Of a DNA stretch of 64,000 bases, positions 1 through 6,433 are shown piece after piece. The notes under the pieces are model-generated. The model saw only the letters and a list, made by a program, of their open reading frames with translations. It searched no databases and had not been told where the DNA came from. Every line of letters begins with the position of its first letter. The stretch's first letter is position 1. The position numbers and the translations under genes were made by a program. This DNA comes from CBDBJK01 sp965206395 (GTDB lineage Bacteria > Chloroflexota > Dehalococcoidia > Lucifugimonadales > CATOSD01): assembly GCA_965206395.1 (NCBI GenBank), contig CBDBJK010000032.1, forward strand, positions 62,001-126,000. Direction: 5' to 3'.

Positions 1-1
1 C

Positions 2-835
2 GACCGCATTCACGTCGTGGACGGCGCCTTCGAAGGATGGAACCTCATCGTCTATGGGCACGCGCCCACGCCTGACGCTCCGACCGTGGAGTCCGTCACC
101 CCCGGCGCCGGGTCGCTGGCCGTCGCCTGGACCGCCCCCGTCCCGACCACGGGCTCGGAGGTAACCGCCTACGACCTGCGCCATATTCAGAGCGACGCGG
201 ACAAGACGGTGGAGTCCAACTGGACGGTTGTGGAAGAGGTCTGGACAGCCGGCGCCGGCGCCCTGGAGTACGCGGTCACGGGGCTGACAGGAGGCACAGG
301 GTACGACGTGCAGCTACGGGCGATCAACGAGTGGGGCGCCGGCGCCTGGTCGGCAGCCGCGTCCGCGACCCCGCAGAACGCCCTGCCCATGTTCAATGAG
401 GGCGCGACAACAACCCGCTCCGTTGCCGAGAACACGCCCGGTGGCGGCAACGTGGGCGACCCCGTGGCCGCCACCGACGACGACGCGCTAGCCTACACGC
501 TGGCGGGCCCCGACGCCGCCCTGTTCGAGGTCGCCGCCGACAGCGGCCAAATCCGCGTCGGCGCGACCACCACGCTGGACTTCGAGGACGCCGGCAACCC
601 GGACCACGAACACCAGGTCACCGTCACCGCAACCGACCCGTCCGGCGCCAGCGCCAGCGTCACAGTGACCATCGCCGTCACCGACCTGAGCCTGGGCGAG
701 TCGGGCGACACCTACGACACCGACCACGACGAGCTAATCGACAGAGACGAGGTCATCCAGGCTGTACATGACTACTTCGACGACCTCATCACCAGGGACG
801 AGGTGATAGCCGTCGTCCGACTCTACTTCTTCTAG
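2..835 (+). CDS. secreted FN3/cadherin-like protein, 3' part (5' end outside window)
   Basis: The frame is open to the window edge, so the true start lies upstream; the first GTG at 17 is not a convincing start. In order the visible part holds a fibronectin type III-like domain (about residues 20-120, with WTAP, YDLRHI and the ending ASATPQN), a cadherin-like/calcium-binding Ig-fold domain (about 125-230, with VAENTPGG, TLDFEDAGNPDHEHQVTV and ATDPSGA), and a short C-terminal tail with two related half-repeats, LIDRDEVIQAVHDYF and LITRDEVIAVVRLYF, preceded by an Asp-rich DTDHDE segment. The tail looks EF-hand/dockerin-like. Such architecture is typical of large extracellular adhesion or surface proteins. 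The ligand and the cell-wall attachment mode cannot be read from this fragment. Confidence 0.75.
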   Translation, partial: DRIHVVDGAFEGWNLIVYGHAPTPDAPTVESVTPGAGSLAVAWTAPVPTTGSEVTAYDLRHIQSDADKTVESNWTVVEEVWTAGAGALEYAVTGLTGGTGYDVQLRAINEWGAGAWSAAASATPQNALPMFNEGATTTRSVAENTPGGGNVGDPVAATDDDALAYTLAGPDAALFEVAADSGQIRVGATTTLDFEDAGNPDHEHQVTVTATDPSGASASVTVTIAVTDLSLGESGDTYDTDHDELIDRDEVIQAVHDYFDDLITRDEVIAVVRLYFF

Positions 836-881
836 ATAGACATCGTTCGGAGCGCCGTCGCCAGTCATCGCCTCTAGCCAT

Positions 882-959
882 GGGCCGGTAGCTCAGTTTG
901 GCCAGAGCGCCCGACTTTTCATCCGGGTGTCCTGGCTTCGAACCCCAGCCCGCCCACCA
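882..959 (+). tRNA. degenerate tRNA-like sequence, anticodon arm reads TTT (Lys) or possibly TTC (Glu)
   Basis: The sequence has a seven-base acceptor arm GGGCCGG/CCCGCCC, D-stem GCTC/GAGC, an anticodon stem CCCGA around CTTTTCA, T-loop TTCGAAC and an encoded CCA. Folding leaves a C-C mismatch in each of the acceptor, anticodon and T stems, including the normally invariant 53-61 pair, and position 37 is C. It may be a pseudo-tRNA, or a real tRNA carrying sequence errors. Anticodon identity is uncertain. It lies just after the FN3 protein gene and upstream of a gene remnant. Confidence 0.5.
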
Positions 960-995
960 CCGCATACGGTAGATACCACCATCTTCGAGATGTGG

Positions 996-1404
996 CTAGG
1001 TAGCCTGTCGACGCACCGAGGTCTCTCGATTCCCGTAGTGTGATGCGTAGGGACGGAGGAACGTAAGGAGCGTCTCGCCATTGGGGCTTCGCTCTCTCTG
1101 CTTCTCCCCCTTTGGCATCCGGTATCCGACGCTGGGCGCGATGAAGGTGTAGGCGGGATGGTCAGTGTCGTCGCCCAGCTTGATGCGGAGCTGCTTCGCC
1201 GCAGTGCGCAGCCGCTGCAAATCGCCGAAGCAGTCCGCTCCCCACAGCCCAGACCACCACCGCCTCCTCTCCGTCCCTGGCGTGCCCGACCATCTCGAAC
1301 TTCCCGAACCCCTCCGGCAAGAACCGCAGACTGCCCCTCATGACCGGGCAAGGCATAGACAAATGCCTATAAGCGGTGTGTTGATACGCCCTTGATGCCT
1401 TCAT
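996..1404 (-). pseudogene. remnant of a winged-helix (OmpR C-terminal type) DNA-binding protein
   Basis: The distal frame encodes QRLRTAAKQLRIKLGDD followed by FIAPSVGYRMPKGE, the recognition-helix and wing pattern of the Trans_reg_C domain (typically RRKL...Y(I)xTVxGxGYR). The proximal frame (about 1404-1250) encodes KFEMVGHARDGEEAVVVW. The two halves are in different frames; the join needs a one-base removal near 1247. No receiver domain or start is visible. I read it as a decayed regulator fragment; family assignment rests on the wing motif alone. Confidence 0.45.
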
Positions 1405-1464
1405 CTCGTTGGTCTAAATTCTAGGATATAGATGAATGCTGGACGGGTATTTCCACCTAGTGGT

Positions 1465-2115
1465 TCAACGTTTTTGTATTGATGGGTAGAGTGACTTTAG
1501 CTTGATGCGCGCATCCTCGGTAGTGAAGCGCCAATCCACTCGTATCACATCCCGGTTGCGTTGATTCTGCCAAGCATTGACCTCGCCGCGCAGGATGTCT
1601 TGATTGGCAATCCGTCGGTCCAGGCACTGTCGAGCCAGCACACCGATCTCTATCTCCGCCATATTCAACCAACTCCCGTGTTTGGGAGTGTAGTGTATCT
1701 CCAGTCGCTCAGCTATACGCCTCGCCTCAGCAGGCTCGAATGCCTCGTATAGCGAGGACAGCTTGTGAGTGTTGAGATTGTCCATTACCAGCACGATCCG
1801 GTCTCTGTCAGGGTAGTCCTCGTCGACCAGTTTCTTTATCACATGCGCCCAGTCCACCTTCGTGCGACGCTCTCTGACCTCGACTCGGCGCCATCCGTCC
1901 AACGGTGCAAACAGCATGAACAGGCTGCTCACTCCATTGCGCTCGTATTCGTAGTCGTATGCCGCCGATAAGCCGGGCGCTGCGGGACGCGGCACTCGCG
2001 TCTCCTTGACTTGCTGTTTGCTCGTCTCATCCATGCACACCAGAACCTCATTCCCATCGTACGGCCGTTGGTAGACCTCCAGTACGTCTTCCATCACGTC
2101 TTCCATCGCGCACAC
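1465..2115 (-). CDS. IS630-type transposase OrfB, DDE catalytic half (element A, copy 1)
   Basis: Catalytic domain with the DDE triad in VCMDETSKQ, VLVMDNLNTH and HGSWLNMAEIEIG. It is probably made only as a -1 frameshift extension of OrfA at the A9 run; the ATG at 2115 is just the first in-frame Met. A near-tandem 12-base repeat at its beginning (MEDVMEDV) is present here and in copy 3 but reduced to one unit in copy 2. Confidence 0.88.
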   Translation of the reverse strand: MCAMEDVMEDVLEVYQRPYDGNEVLVCMDETSKQQVKETRVPRPAAPGLSAAYDYEYERNGVSSLFMLFAPLDGWRRVEVRERRTKVDWAHVIKKLVDEDYPDRDRIVLVMDNLNTHKLSSLYEAFEPAEARRIAERLEIHYTPKHGSWLNMAEIEIGVLARQCLDRRIANQDILRGEVNAWQNQRNRDVIRVDWRFTTEDARIKLKSLYPSIQKR

Positions 2116-2623
2116 AAACTCCGCGCTCTGACCGGGCGGGATGCACCAACTCTGCTTCAGCCACGGCTTCAGTTCGTTTTTTTTTAAGCGCCTGGCGAAC
2201 CGTCTCGGTGCTAATGGTCCCGACTATCTCACACTCGACCAACTGGTCAGCCAACAGCTTCAGGGTCCAACTGGCACGCCCCTCCGGCGGTTCCCCGCAG
2301 GCCATCGCTATCAACCGTGCTTCACCTTCGCCGTCCAGTCTCTTTTGACGCCGACGCAGTTGCTTTTTGCGATTCAGCGCAGACTCGACCCCCTCCTCCA
2401 CACAGCGCTTGCATATTCGCTCGACCGTTGACTGTCCCACACCGAGCGCGCTGGTGATGTCCGCGTCCTTCATTCCCCCGTCCGAGCGTGACTCATCGCT
2501 CATCAGCAGAATGCGCGCATGGGTCTGTTTGTACGCCGCAGCCCGACCGCGTGAGACCAAGGCGTTGAGTTCCTGTTGTTCGTCGGTAGTCAGTCTGATA
2601 CGGTACTTCTTGGTAGACATCAT
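2048..2623 (-). CDS. IS630-type transposase OrfA (element A, copy 1)
   Basis: N-terminal helix-turn-helix half of the transposase: STKKYRIRLTTDEQQELNAL, then an HTH with DADITSALGVGQSTVERI, and WTLKLLADQLVE. The ATG at 2623 is chosen over the longer 2689 start because GAGGAGG lies about 5 bases before it. The frame meets a run of nine A (2177-2185, sense CTT AAA AAA AAA C); a -1 slip there continues into OrfB as KKNELKPWLKQSWCIPP, giving one full-length transposase. Unshifted translation gives an Arg-rich tail without homology. It carries Cys in ERICKRC where the other two copies have Arg. Confidence 0.88.
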   Translation of the reverse strand: MMSTKKYRIRLTTDEQQELNALVSRGRAAAYKQTHARILLMSDESRSDGGMKDADITSALGVGQSTVERICKRCVEEGVESALNRKKQLRRRQKRLDGEGEARLIAMACGEPPEGRASWTLKLLADQLVECEIVGTISTETVRQALKKKRTEAVAEAELVHPARSERGVCVRDGRRDGRRTGGLPTAVRWE

Positions 2624-2707
2624 GGTTCCTCCTCGGTTCAACGTTACGATTGAACCCCCAAGAGGAACAATGACTATCATGGTATTCATTTCAATGATGT
2701 TGGACCA

Positions 2708-3064
2708 CTAGTACATGATGAGATGGGTGGGAACGAGTCGCTGTGCAATGGGGTCCACCGCCAGCCTCAACCCTTCCAGAGTGTAGGCTCCCTGCAGAGC
2801 CGGGGCGTCGTCCTCTCCGAACACGACGAGAGTGACCTCGCTGGAGCCGTCGACCGTCGCCCAAGCTCTCCCAATGTCCATCTCCACCCGGCGACCGTCG
2901 GCGAGCAGGAAGACGCCTCTGTCCATCGGCTCGATCCCCAGCTCGCGCAGAAGGCTGCCGGGCAACGTCGTGTAGGCGGCCCCGGTGTCCACCGTCGCCT
3001 CTACGTCCTGCGCCTGCTGCCCATCCATGCTGGAGATGCGCAGCGGCCACCTGAATGTCCCCAT
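2708..3064 (-). CDS. retropepsin-like aspartyl protease domain protein
   Basis: A 118-residue protein with a single-chain aspartyl protease signature ATVDTGAAYTTLPGSLLREL, in which D-T-G is the catalytic triplet, followed by LADGRRVEMDIGRAWATVDG, the usual flap-side strand pattern of bacterial retropepsin-like proteins. Such proteins act as dimers; the substrate is unknown. AAGGAGAGG lies about 10 bases before the ATG. The gene is divergent from the ribbon-helix-helix/recombinase pair. Its stop codon TAG is exactly at the insertion point of IS630 element A copy 1 and uses the terminal G of the IS. Confidence 0.7.
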   Translation of the reverse strand: MGTFRWPLRISSMDGQQAQDVEATVDTGAAYTTLPGSLLRELGIEPMDRGVFLLADGRRVEMDIGRAWATVDGSSEVTLVVFGEDDAPALQGAYTLEGLRLAVDPIAQRLVPTHLIMY

Positions 3065-3140
3065 GGAGAGAGCCTCTCCTTCTCAGTGTCTACCACCCCA
3101 TTTTACTCCATTGAGAGCCGTCCTCATAGTGGCGCGGCCC

Positions 3141-3169
3141 TTGACAGGGGCAGCCGGTTCGTTCATGAT
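3141..3169 (+). promoter_or_regulatory. putative sigma70 promoter for the RHH-recombinase operon
   Basis: A perfect -35 hexamer TTGACA is followed after 17 bases by CATGAT as the -10, about 44 bases before the RHH start. It lies in the divergent intergenic region next to the retropepsin-like gene. Confidence 0.45.
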
Positions 3170-3218
3170 AAGAGTATGATATTATAATACACCGAAAGGC
3201 AAAAAAGAGAGAGTGTCC

Positions 3219-3422
3219 ATGCCCAGAAAGTCCAAGGTCATCAGCTTTTCCATGCCCCCGGAGATGGCCGAGCAGGTGCAGCAGGTGGTCGACGAGGAGG
3301 GCCGCACCGTGAGCGAGTTCCTCCGAGACGCCATCCGCCTGTACATGGACGAACGGGAGTGGCTGCGGCAGGAGCGCCGCCAACGGGCGAAGGCCCGCAG
3401 GGGCAGGAACGAACAGGAGTGA
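3219..3422 (+). CDS. ribbon-helix-helix (CopG/Arc-type) regulator
   Basis: A 67-residue basic protein, MPRKSKVISFSMPPEMAEQV..., with the short beta strand and two helices of the RHH fold (SKVISFSMPPEMAEQVQQVV, then EGRTVSEFLRDAIRLYM) and a charged Lys/Arg/Glu tail. A GTG at 3213 could also serve as start. It ends 17 bases before the serine recombinase, whose Shine-Dalgarno sequence AAGGAGAAGG lies in the gap, so the two are probably co-transcribed. A role as repressor or directionality factor of the recombinase is inferred from position. Confidence 0.7.
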   Translation: MPRKSKVISFSMPPEMAEQVQQVVDEEGRTVSEFLRDAIRLYMDEREWLRQERRQRAKARRGRNEQE

Positions 3423-3439
3423 ACAAGGAGAAGGAACCC

Positions 3440-5032
3440 ATGACCCAGAAAGACAGCTACACACCCGCAGCCCTCTACGCCAGGGTCTCCAGCGACCGCC
3501 AGGACGTGGACCTGTCCGTGTCCGCACAGATGAGGGCGCTCAGGGACTACGCCGACAAGAACGACTACAAGGTCGTCCGGGAGTACGTGGACGAGGCGGA
3601 GAGCGGACGCGTGATGAACCGCCCCGAGTTCCGCAGGATGATAGACGAGGCCAAAAAGACCAAGGCCCCTTTCAACGAGATACTCGTCTGGAAATTCTCC
3701 CGCTTCACCCGCAAGCGGGAGCACGCCGTCGCCCTGAAGTCCATGCTCCGGCGCCAGGGCGTCCGCGTCGTCTCCATAACCGAGCAGGCCGAGGACAACC
3801 CCACGGGCAGGCTCCTGGAAGGCATCATCGAGAGCGTGGACGAATTCTACAGTGAAAATCTTGGCCAGGAGGTCGTGCGGGGCATGAGGGAGGCCGCATC
3901 CAGGGGCTTTTGGGTCGCTCCCAAGCCCCCCTATGGCTACAGCAAGGTCAAGGTGCTGGACGGCCCCAAGGAGAGGCCCACCCTGGAACCCGACGAGGAC
4001 GCGGCCCTTGTCGTCAAGCGCATCTTCGACCTGGCCGAGACCCGAATGGGGATGCTGAAGATCGCCCGCGCCCTCAACGACGACGGCATCGCCAGCCCCA
4101 GGGGAAAGCTCTGGAACAAGACCACCGTCCACGGCATCCTCAACAACGAGGCGTACACGGGCACCCTGGTCTGGGGCAACAACGCCAAGGACAACGCCGA
4201 CCCGGTGCGGGTGGAAAAGGCGTTCCCCGCCATCGTCACCAAGGCCCAGTTCAGCCTGGTCAACAAGATAATGCGCTCCCGCGCACCCAAGATCACCCAC
4301 CCCCGAAGAGTGGGAAGCTCCTTCCTGCTGAGCGGCCTCGTCAAGTGCTACAGGTGCAAGAGGGCGCTCTCGGGCCGCTACTCCAGCAGGGGGACGTTCC
4401 CCTACTATGTCTGCCACTCCTTCGTGAAGCGCGCCCCCGGCGCCTGCGATTCGCCCAGGGTGGACGCCCGCCAATTCGAGGAGCTGGTCGTCAACTCGAT
4501 TCGCTCCAACATCCTGACCGAGGGCAACATTCGGAGTCTGGTCAATGTCGTGGACGAGCAGATGGACGGCGTATCCGGCGAGCAGCGCAAACGGCTGGAG
4601 ACCATCGAGTCGGAGCTTGCCGACGTGCGGGGCAGGCTGGAACGGCTCTACGACCTCGTGGAGACGACGACCGAGTTCAACATGGCCGACTTCGCCCATC
4701 GTATCCGAGACCACAAGGAGCGCCAGGAGCGCCTTGAATCCGCCGCGGAGGGAGCGAGGGCAATCCTCTCCCAGCGCAGGGCGGTCCTCGACGACGTTAG
4801 GACGATCACGGCCTACGCCCAGGACATGAACAGGTTCCTGCGAAAGAGCGAGCTGACCGAACGCAGGGCCTTCATCGAGACCTTCGTCAAGGAGATCGAA
4901 CTCCTGCCCGACAACGCCGTCGTCCGGTACACCGTTCCCATGCCAGACGACAGCTTGATTCCGGGGAAAAAAGCCCAAGAGATACCGCTGAACGGCTTGG
5001 TGGTATCTTCCGTAAAAGCTAGCCCACCATAA
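3440..5032 (+). CDS. large serine recombinase (integrase/resolvase family)
   Basis: A 530-residue protein. Residues 10-160 form the resolvase catalytic domain with the nucleophile in LYARVSSDRQDVDLS and helix motif FSRFTRKREH; residues 170-270 the Recombinase domain (GYWV-like GFWVAPKPPYGY, IARALNDDGIASPRGKLWN); residues 300-350 a zinc ribbon (LVKCYRCKRALSG...CHS...GACDSP); then a coiled coil (about 380-450) and the C-terminal YTVPMP strand. ATG at 3440 is used because AAGGAGAAGG precedes it and the catalytic domain begins there. The stop lies two bases before the TA hit by IS630 element B copy 1. It may be the integrase of a small mobile unit with the upstream RHH gene; no attachment sites could be defined. 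Confidence 0.9.
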   Translation: MTQKDSYTPAALYARVSSDRQDVDLSVSAQMRALRDYADKNDYKVVREYVDEAESGRVMNRPEFRRMIDEAKKTKAPFNEILVWKFSRFTRKREHAVALKSMLRRQGVRVVSITEQAEDNPTGRLLEGIIESVDEFYSENLGQEVVRGMREAASRGFWVAPKPPYGYSKVKVLDGPKERPTLEPDEDAALVVKRIFDLAETRMGMLKIARALNDDGIASPRGKLWNKTTVHGILNNEAYTGTLVWGNNAKDNADPVRVEKAFPAIVTKAQFSLVNKIMRSRAPKITHPRRVGSSFLLSGLVKCYRCKRALSGRYSSRGTFPYYVCHSFVKRAPGACDSPRVDARQFEELVVNSIRSNILTEGNIRSLVNVVDEQMDGVSGEQRKRLETIESELADVRGRLERLYDLVETTTEFNMADFAHRIRDHKERQERLESAAEGARAILSQRRAVLDDVRTITAYAQDMNRFLRKSELTERRAFIETFVKEIELLPDNAVVRYTVPMPDDSLIPGKKAQEIPLNGLVVSSVKASPP

Positions 5033-5039
5033 GGTATAG

Positions 5040-5582
5040 TCATTCCAGATAATATACATACGATCTCACGACTTCGTCGATTGTGGTGTCGGCAGGAAGA
5101 AACTGCCTTCGTCTTTTCATGATTGCAAAGTCCTGTTCGATTGGATTGAAGTCTGGCGAGTACGGCGGCAGAAAGAGGAGAGTGTGTCCAGCTTGCTCAA
5201 TAATTTGCCTTGTTGCAGCGGTCTTGTGAAAGGTTGCATTGTCCATGATTAACGTTGAGCTTTGGGCCAGTTCTTTGAACAAGTGGCTCTGGAGCCAGTA
5301 GTTGAACAAGGTAGCGTTGGTGCTGCCTTCGAACAGGATAGGAGCGAGCAGCCTTTTGCCCTGTTTGGCAGAGATCAGGCTGGTGCGAGGACGCCTTTTG
5401 CCACTGCGTTCACCGTATACCTTCTTCCCCCGAAGACCCCAACCATGCGCTCTGTGAGTTGTGCGCTCAAATCCACTCTCATCCAGATACACTATGTGCT
5501 CACTTCCTTTGTCCTTGACAACCTGGCGCAGTGTCCTCAGATACTCGATACGCTTTTCATGGTCTCTCTCGCTGTAGCACAT
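5040..5582 (-). CDS. IS630-type transposase OrfB, DDE domain (element B, copy 1)
   Basis: DDE catalytic domain with VYLDESGFE, TLIMDNATFHK and LPPYSPDFNPIEQDF, the typical IS630 triad and PYSPxxNPIE signature. It is probably expressed by -1 frameshifting from OrfA rather than from its own start. Confidence 0.88.
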   Translation of the reverse strand: MCYSERDHEKRIEYLRTLRQVVKDKGSEHIVYLDESGFERTTHRAHGWGLRGKKVYGERSGKRRPRTSLISAKQGKRLLAPILFEGSTNATLFNYWLQSHLFKELAQSSTLIMDNATFHKTAATRQIIEQAGHTLLFLPPYSPDFNPIEQDFAIMKRRRQFLPADTTIDEVVRSYVYYLE

Positions 5583-5901
5583 CGCTTTTTTTGTGCGTCA
5601 ACTCCATCTTACGCATCATTGACCACACAGCGTTGATATGCACCCCGAATACTTCAGCACGCTCTCTCAGTAAAGCATCAGGATAAAGTCGTACGTGCCG
5701 ACGCAACGCCTCTTTGTCTATCTTGCGATGCCTCAGTGATTGAACTTTTGGTGCGAGGTCTTCACGCTTACACCAGTCGTTGACGCACCACAGGCTGACC
5801 TCAAAGCGACGTGATGCCTTCGTCTTGCTTCCACCTTCGTTTACAAAGCCAACCACTCTTTTCCTCAAGTCCATGCTGTAAGTCATAATGTCGTTGATCA
5901 T
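5557..5901 (-). CDS. IS630-type transposase OrfA (element B, copy 1)
   Basis: HTH half: YSMDLRKRVVGFVNEGGSKT then KASRRFEVSLWCVNDWCKRE, and a second helical segment with RLYPDALLRERAEVFGV. At 5586-5592 the sense strand has A7 followed by G (CAC AAA AAA AGC). A -1 slip there yields HKKRCYSERDHEKR and joins OrfB. Starts at 5901, 5886 or 5874 are all possible. Confidence 0.86.
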   Translation of the reverse strand: MINDIMTYSMDLRKRVVGFVNEGGSKTKASRRFEVSLWCVNDWCKREDLAPKVQSLRHRKIDKEALRRHVRLYPDALLRERAEVFGVHINAVWSMMRKMELTHKKSDVLQRERP

Positions 5902-5926
5902 ACCATATGGTTATAAAGTGGATTGA

Positions 5927-6193
5927 CTATACAATCGGCAGAACTTCAGGGTGTGTACGCTGGGTGTCCCAGTGCCGCATTGGTACGGTGTACTTCAATA
6001 CTACTTCGCTTTCTGAAACCTCAATAGCAGCGCTAACCGCTTGCTTTCGACAGTCGAATGTGAACAGTTCTCCAGATACCTCCTCTGGAATGCGACGGAT
6101 ATCAGCCAACCTTGTGTCTTGAGATTTCCATAGTCGCCTAGCAGTCGAGTTGTTGACGAAGAACTCACCCGCTGTCCCCTCTGTTACAACCAA
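5927..6193 (-). pseudogene. possible serine-recombinase C-terminal remnant cut by IS630 element B
   Basis: The 88-residue frame ends with VVLKYTVPMRHWDTQ and then EVLPIV; the YTVPM strand resembles the last beta strand of large serine recombinases, including the neighbouring one (VVRYTVPMP). The terminal TAG is created by the IS end. Without the IS the frame would continue as LPIV-PYGG into sequence antisense to the recombinase 3' end. The upstream part (GEFFVNNSTARRLWKSQDT) is not recognised. Weak assignment. Confidence 0.3.
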
Positions 6194-6433
6194 GCTACCA
6201 AAAGTATTCTAAAGTTAAGAGTTCGGGCAGCTTTCAGGACGCCTTAGACACTGTCCTGATCTTTTTACCATCGGACAAGGGCCTGTGACTGCGAATAGCT
6301 GTAAATCCAGAGATTAATAAGGCTATACCTCCCCTAGATGCATGCGATTCAGCATTGCTTTAATCCAGGTAACAATGTAGCATCATGCCTGTAAGAACGG
6401 GCAAACGGCATCGAAAAGCGTAGAGGGACTATT

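Larger units (their letters stand above)
1460..2708 (-). mobile_element. IS630-family element A, copy 1 (1249 bp)
   Basis: Imperfect terminal inverted repeats GTGGTTCAAC (left) and GTGGTCCAAC (right, reverse strand) bound two overlapping transposase frames. TA dinucleotides flank the element at 1458-1459 and 2709-2710, the target duplication expected for IS630/Tc1-mariner elements. The right TA together with the terminal G forms the stop codon TAG of the neighbouring retropepsin-like gene, and the original sequence also read TAG, so that gene's stop is preserved. Confidence 0.92.
5037..5929 (-). mobile_element. IS630-family element B, copy 1 (893 bp)
   Basis: Ends TAGTCATTCCA (left) and TAGTCAATCCA (right, reverse strand) form inverted repeats, with TA duplications at 5035-5036 and 5930-5931. 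The element sits between the 3' ends of the serine recombinase (+) and a recombinase-like remnant (-). It is nearly identical to the copy at 9.2 kb. Confidence 0.92.

Noticed and set aside
3182..5059. Long (625-codon) minus-strand frame opposite the serine recombinase
   Set aside because: It is the complement of a GC-rich gene with strong family motifs on the plus strand; the antisense product has no domain features.
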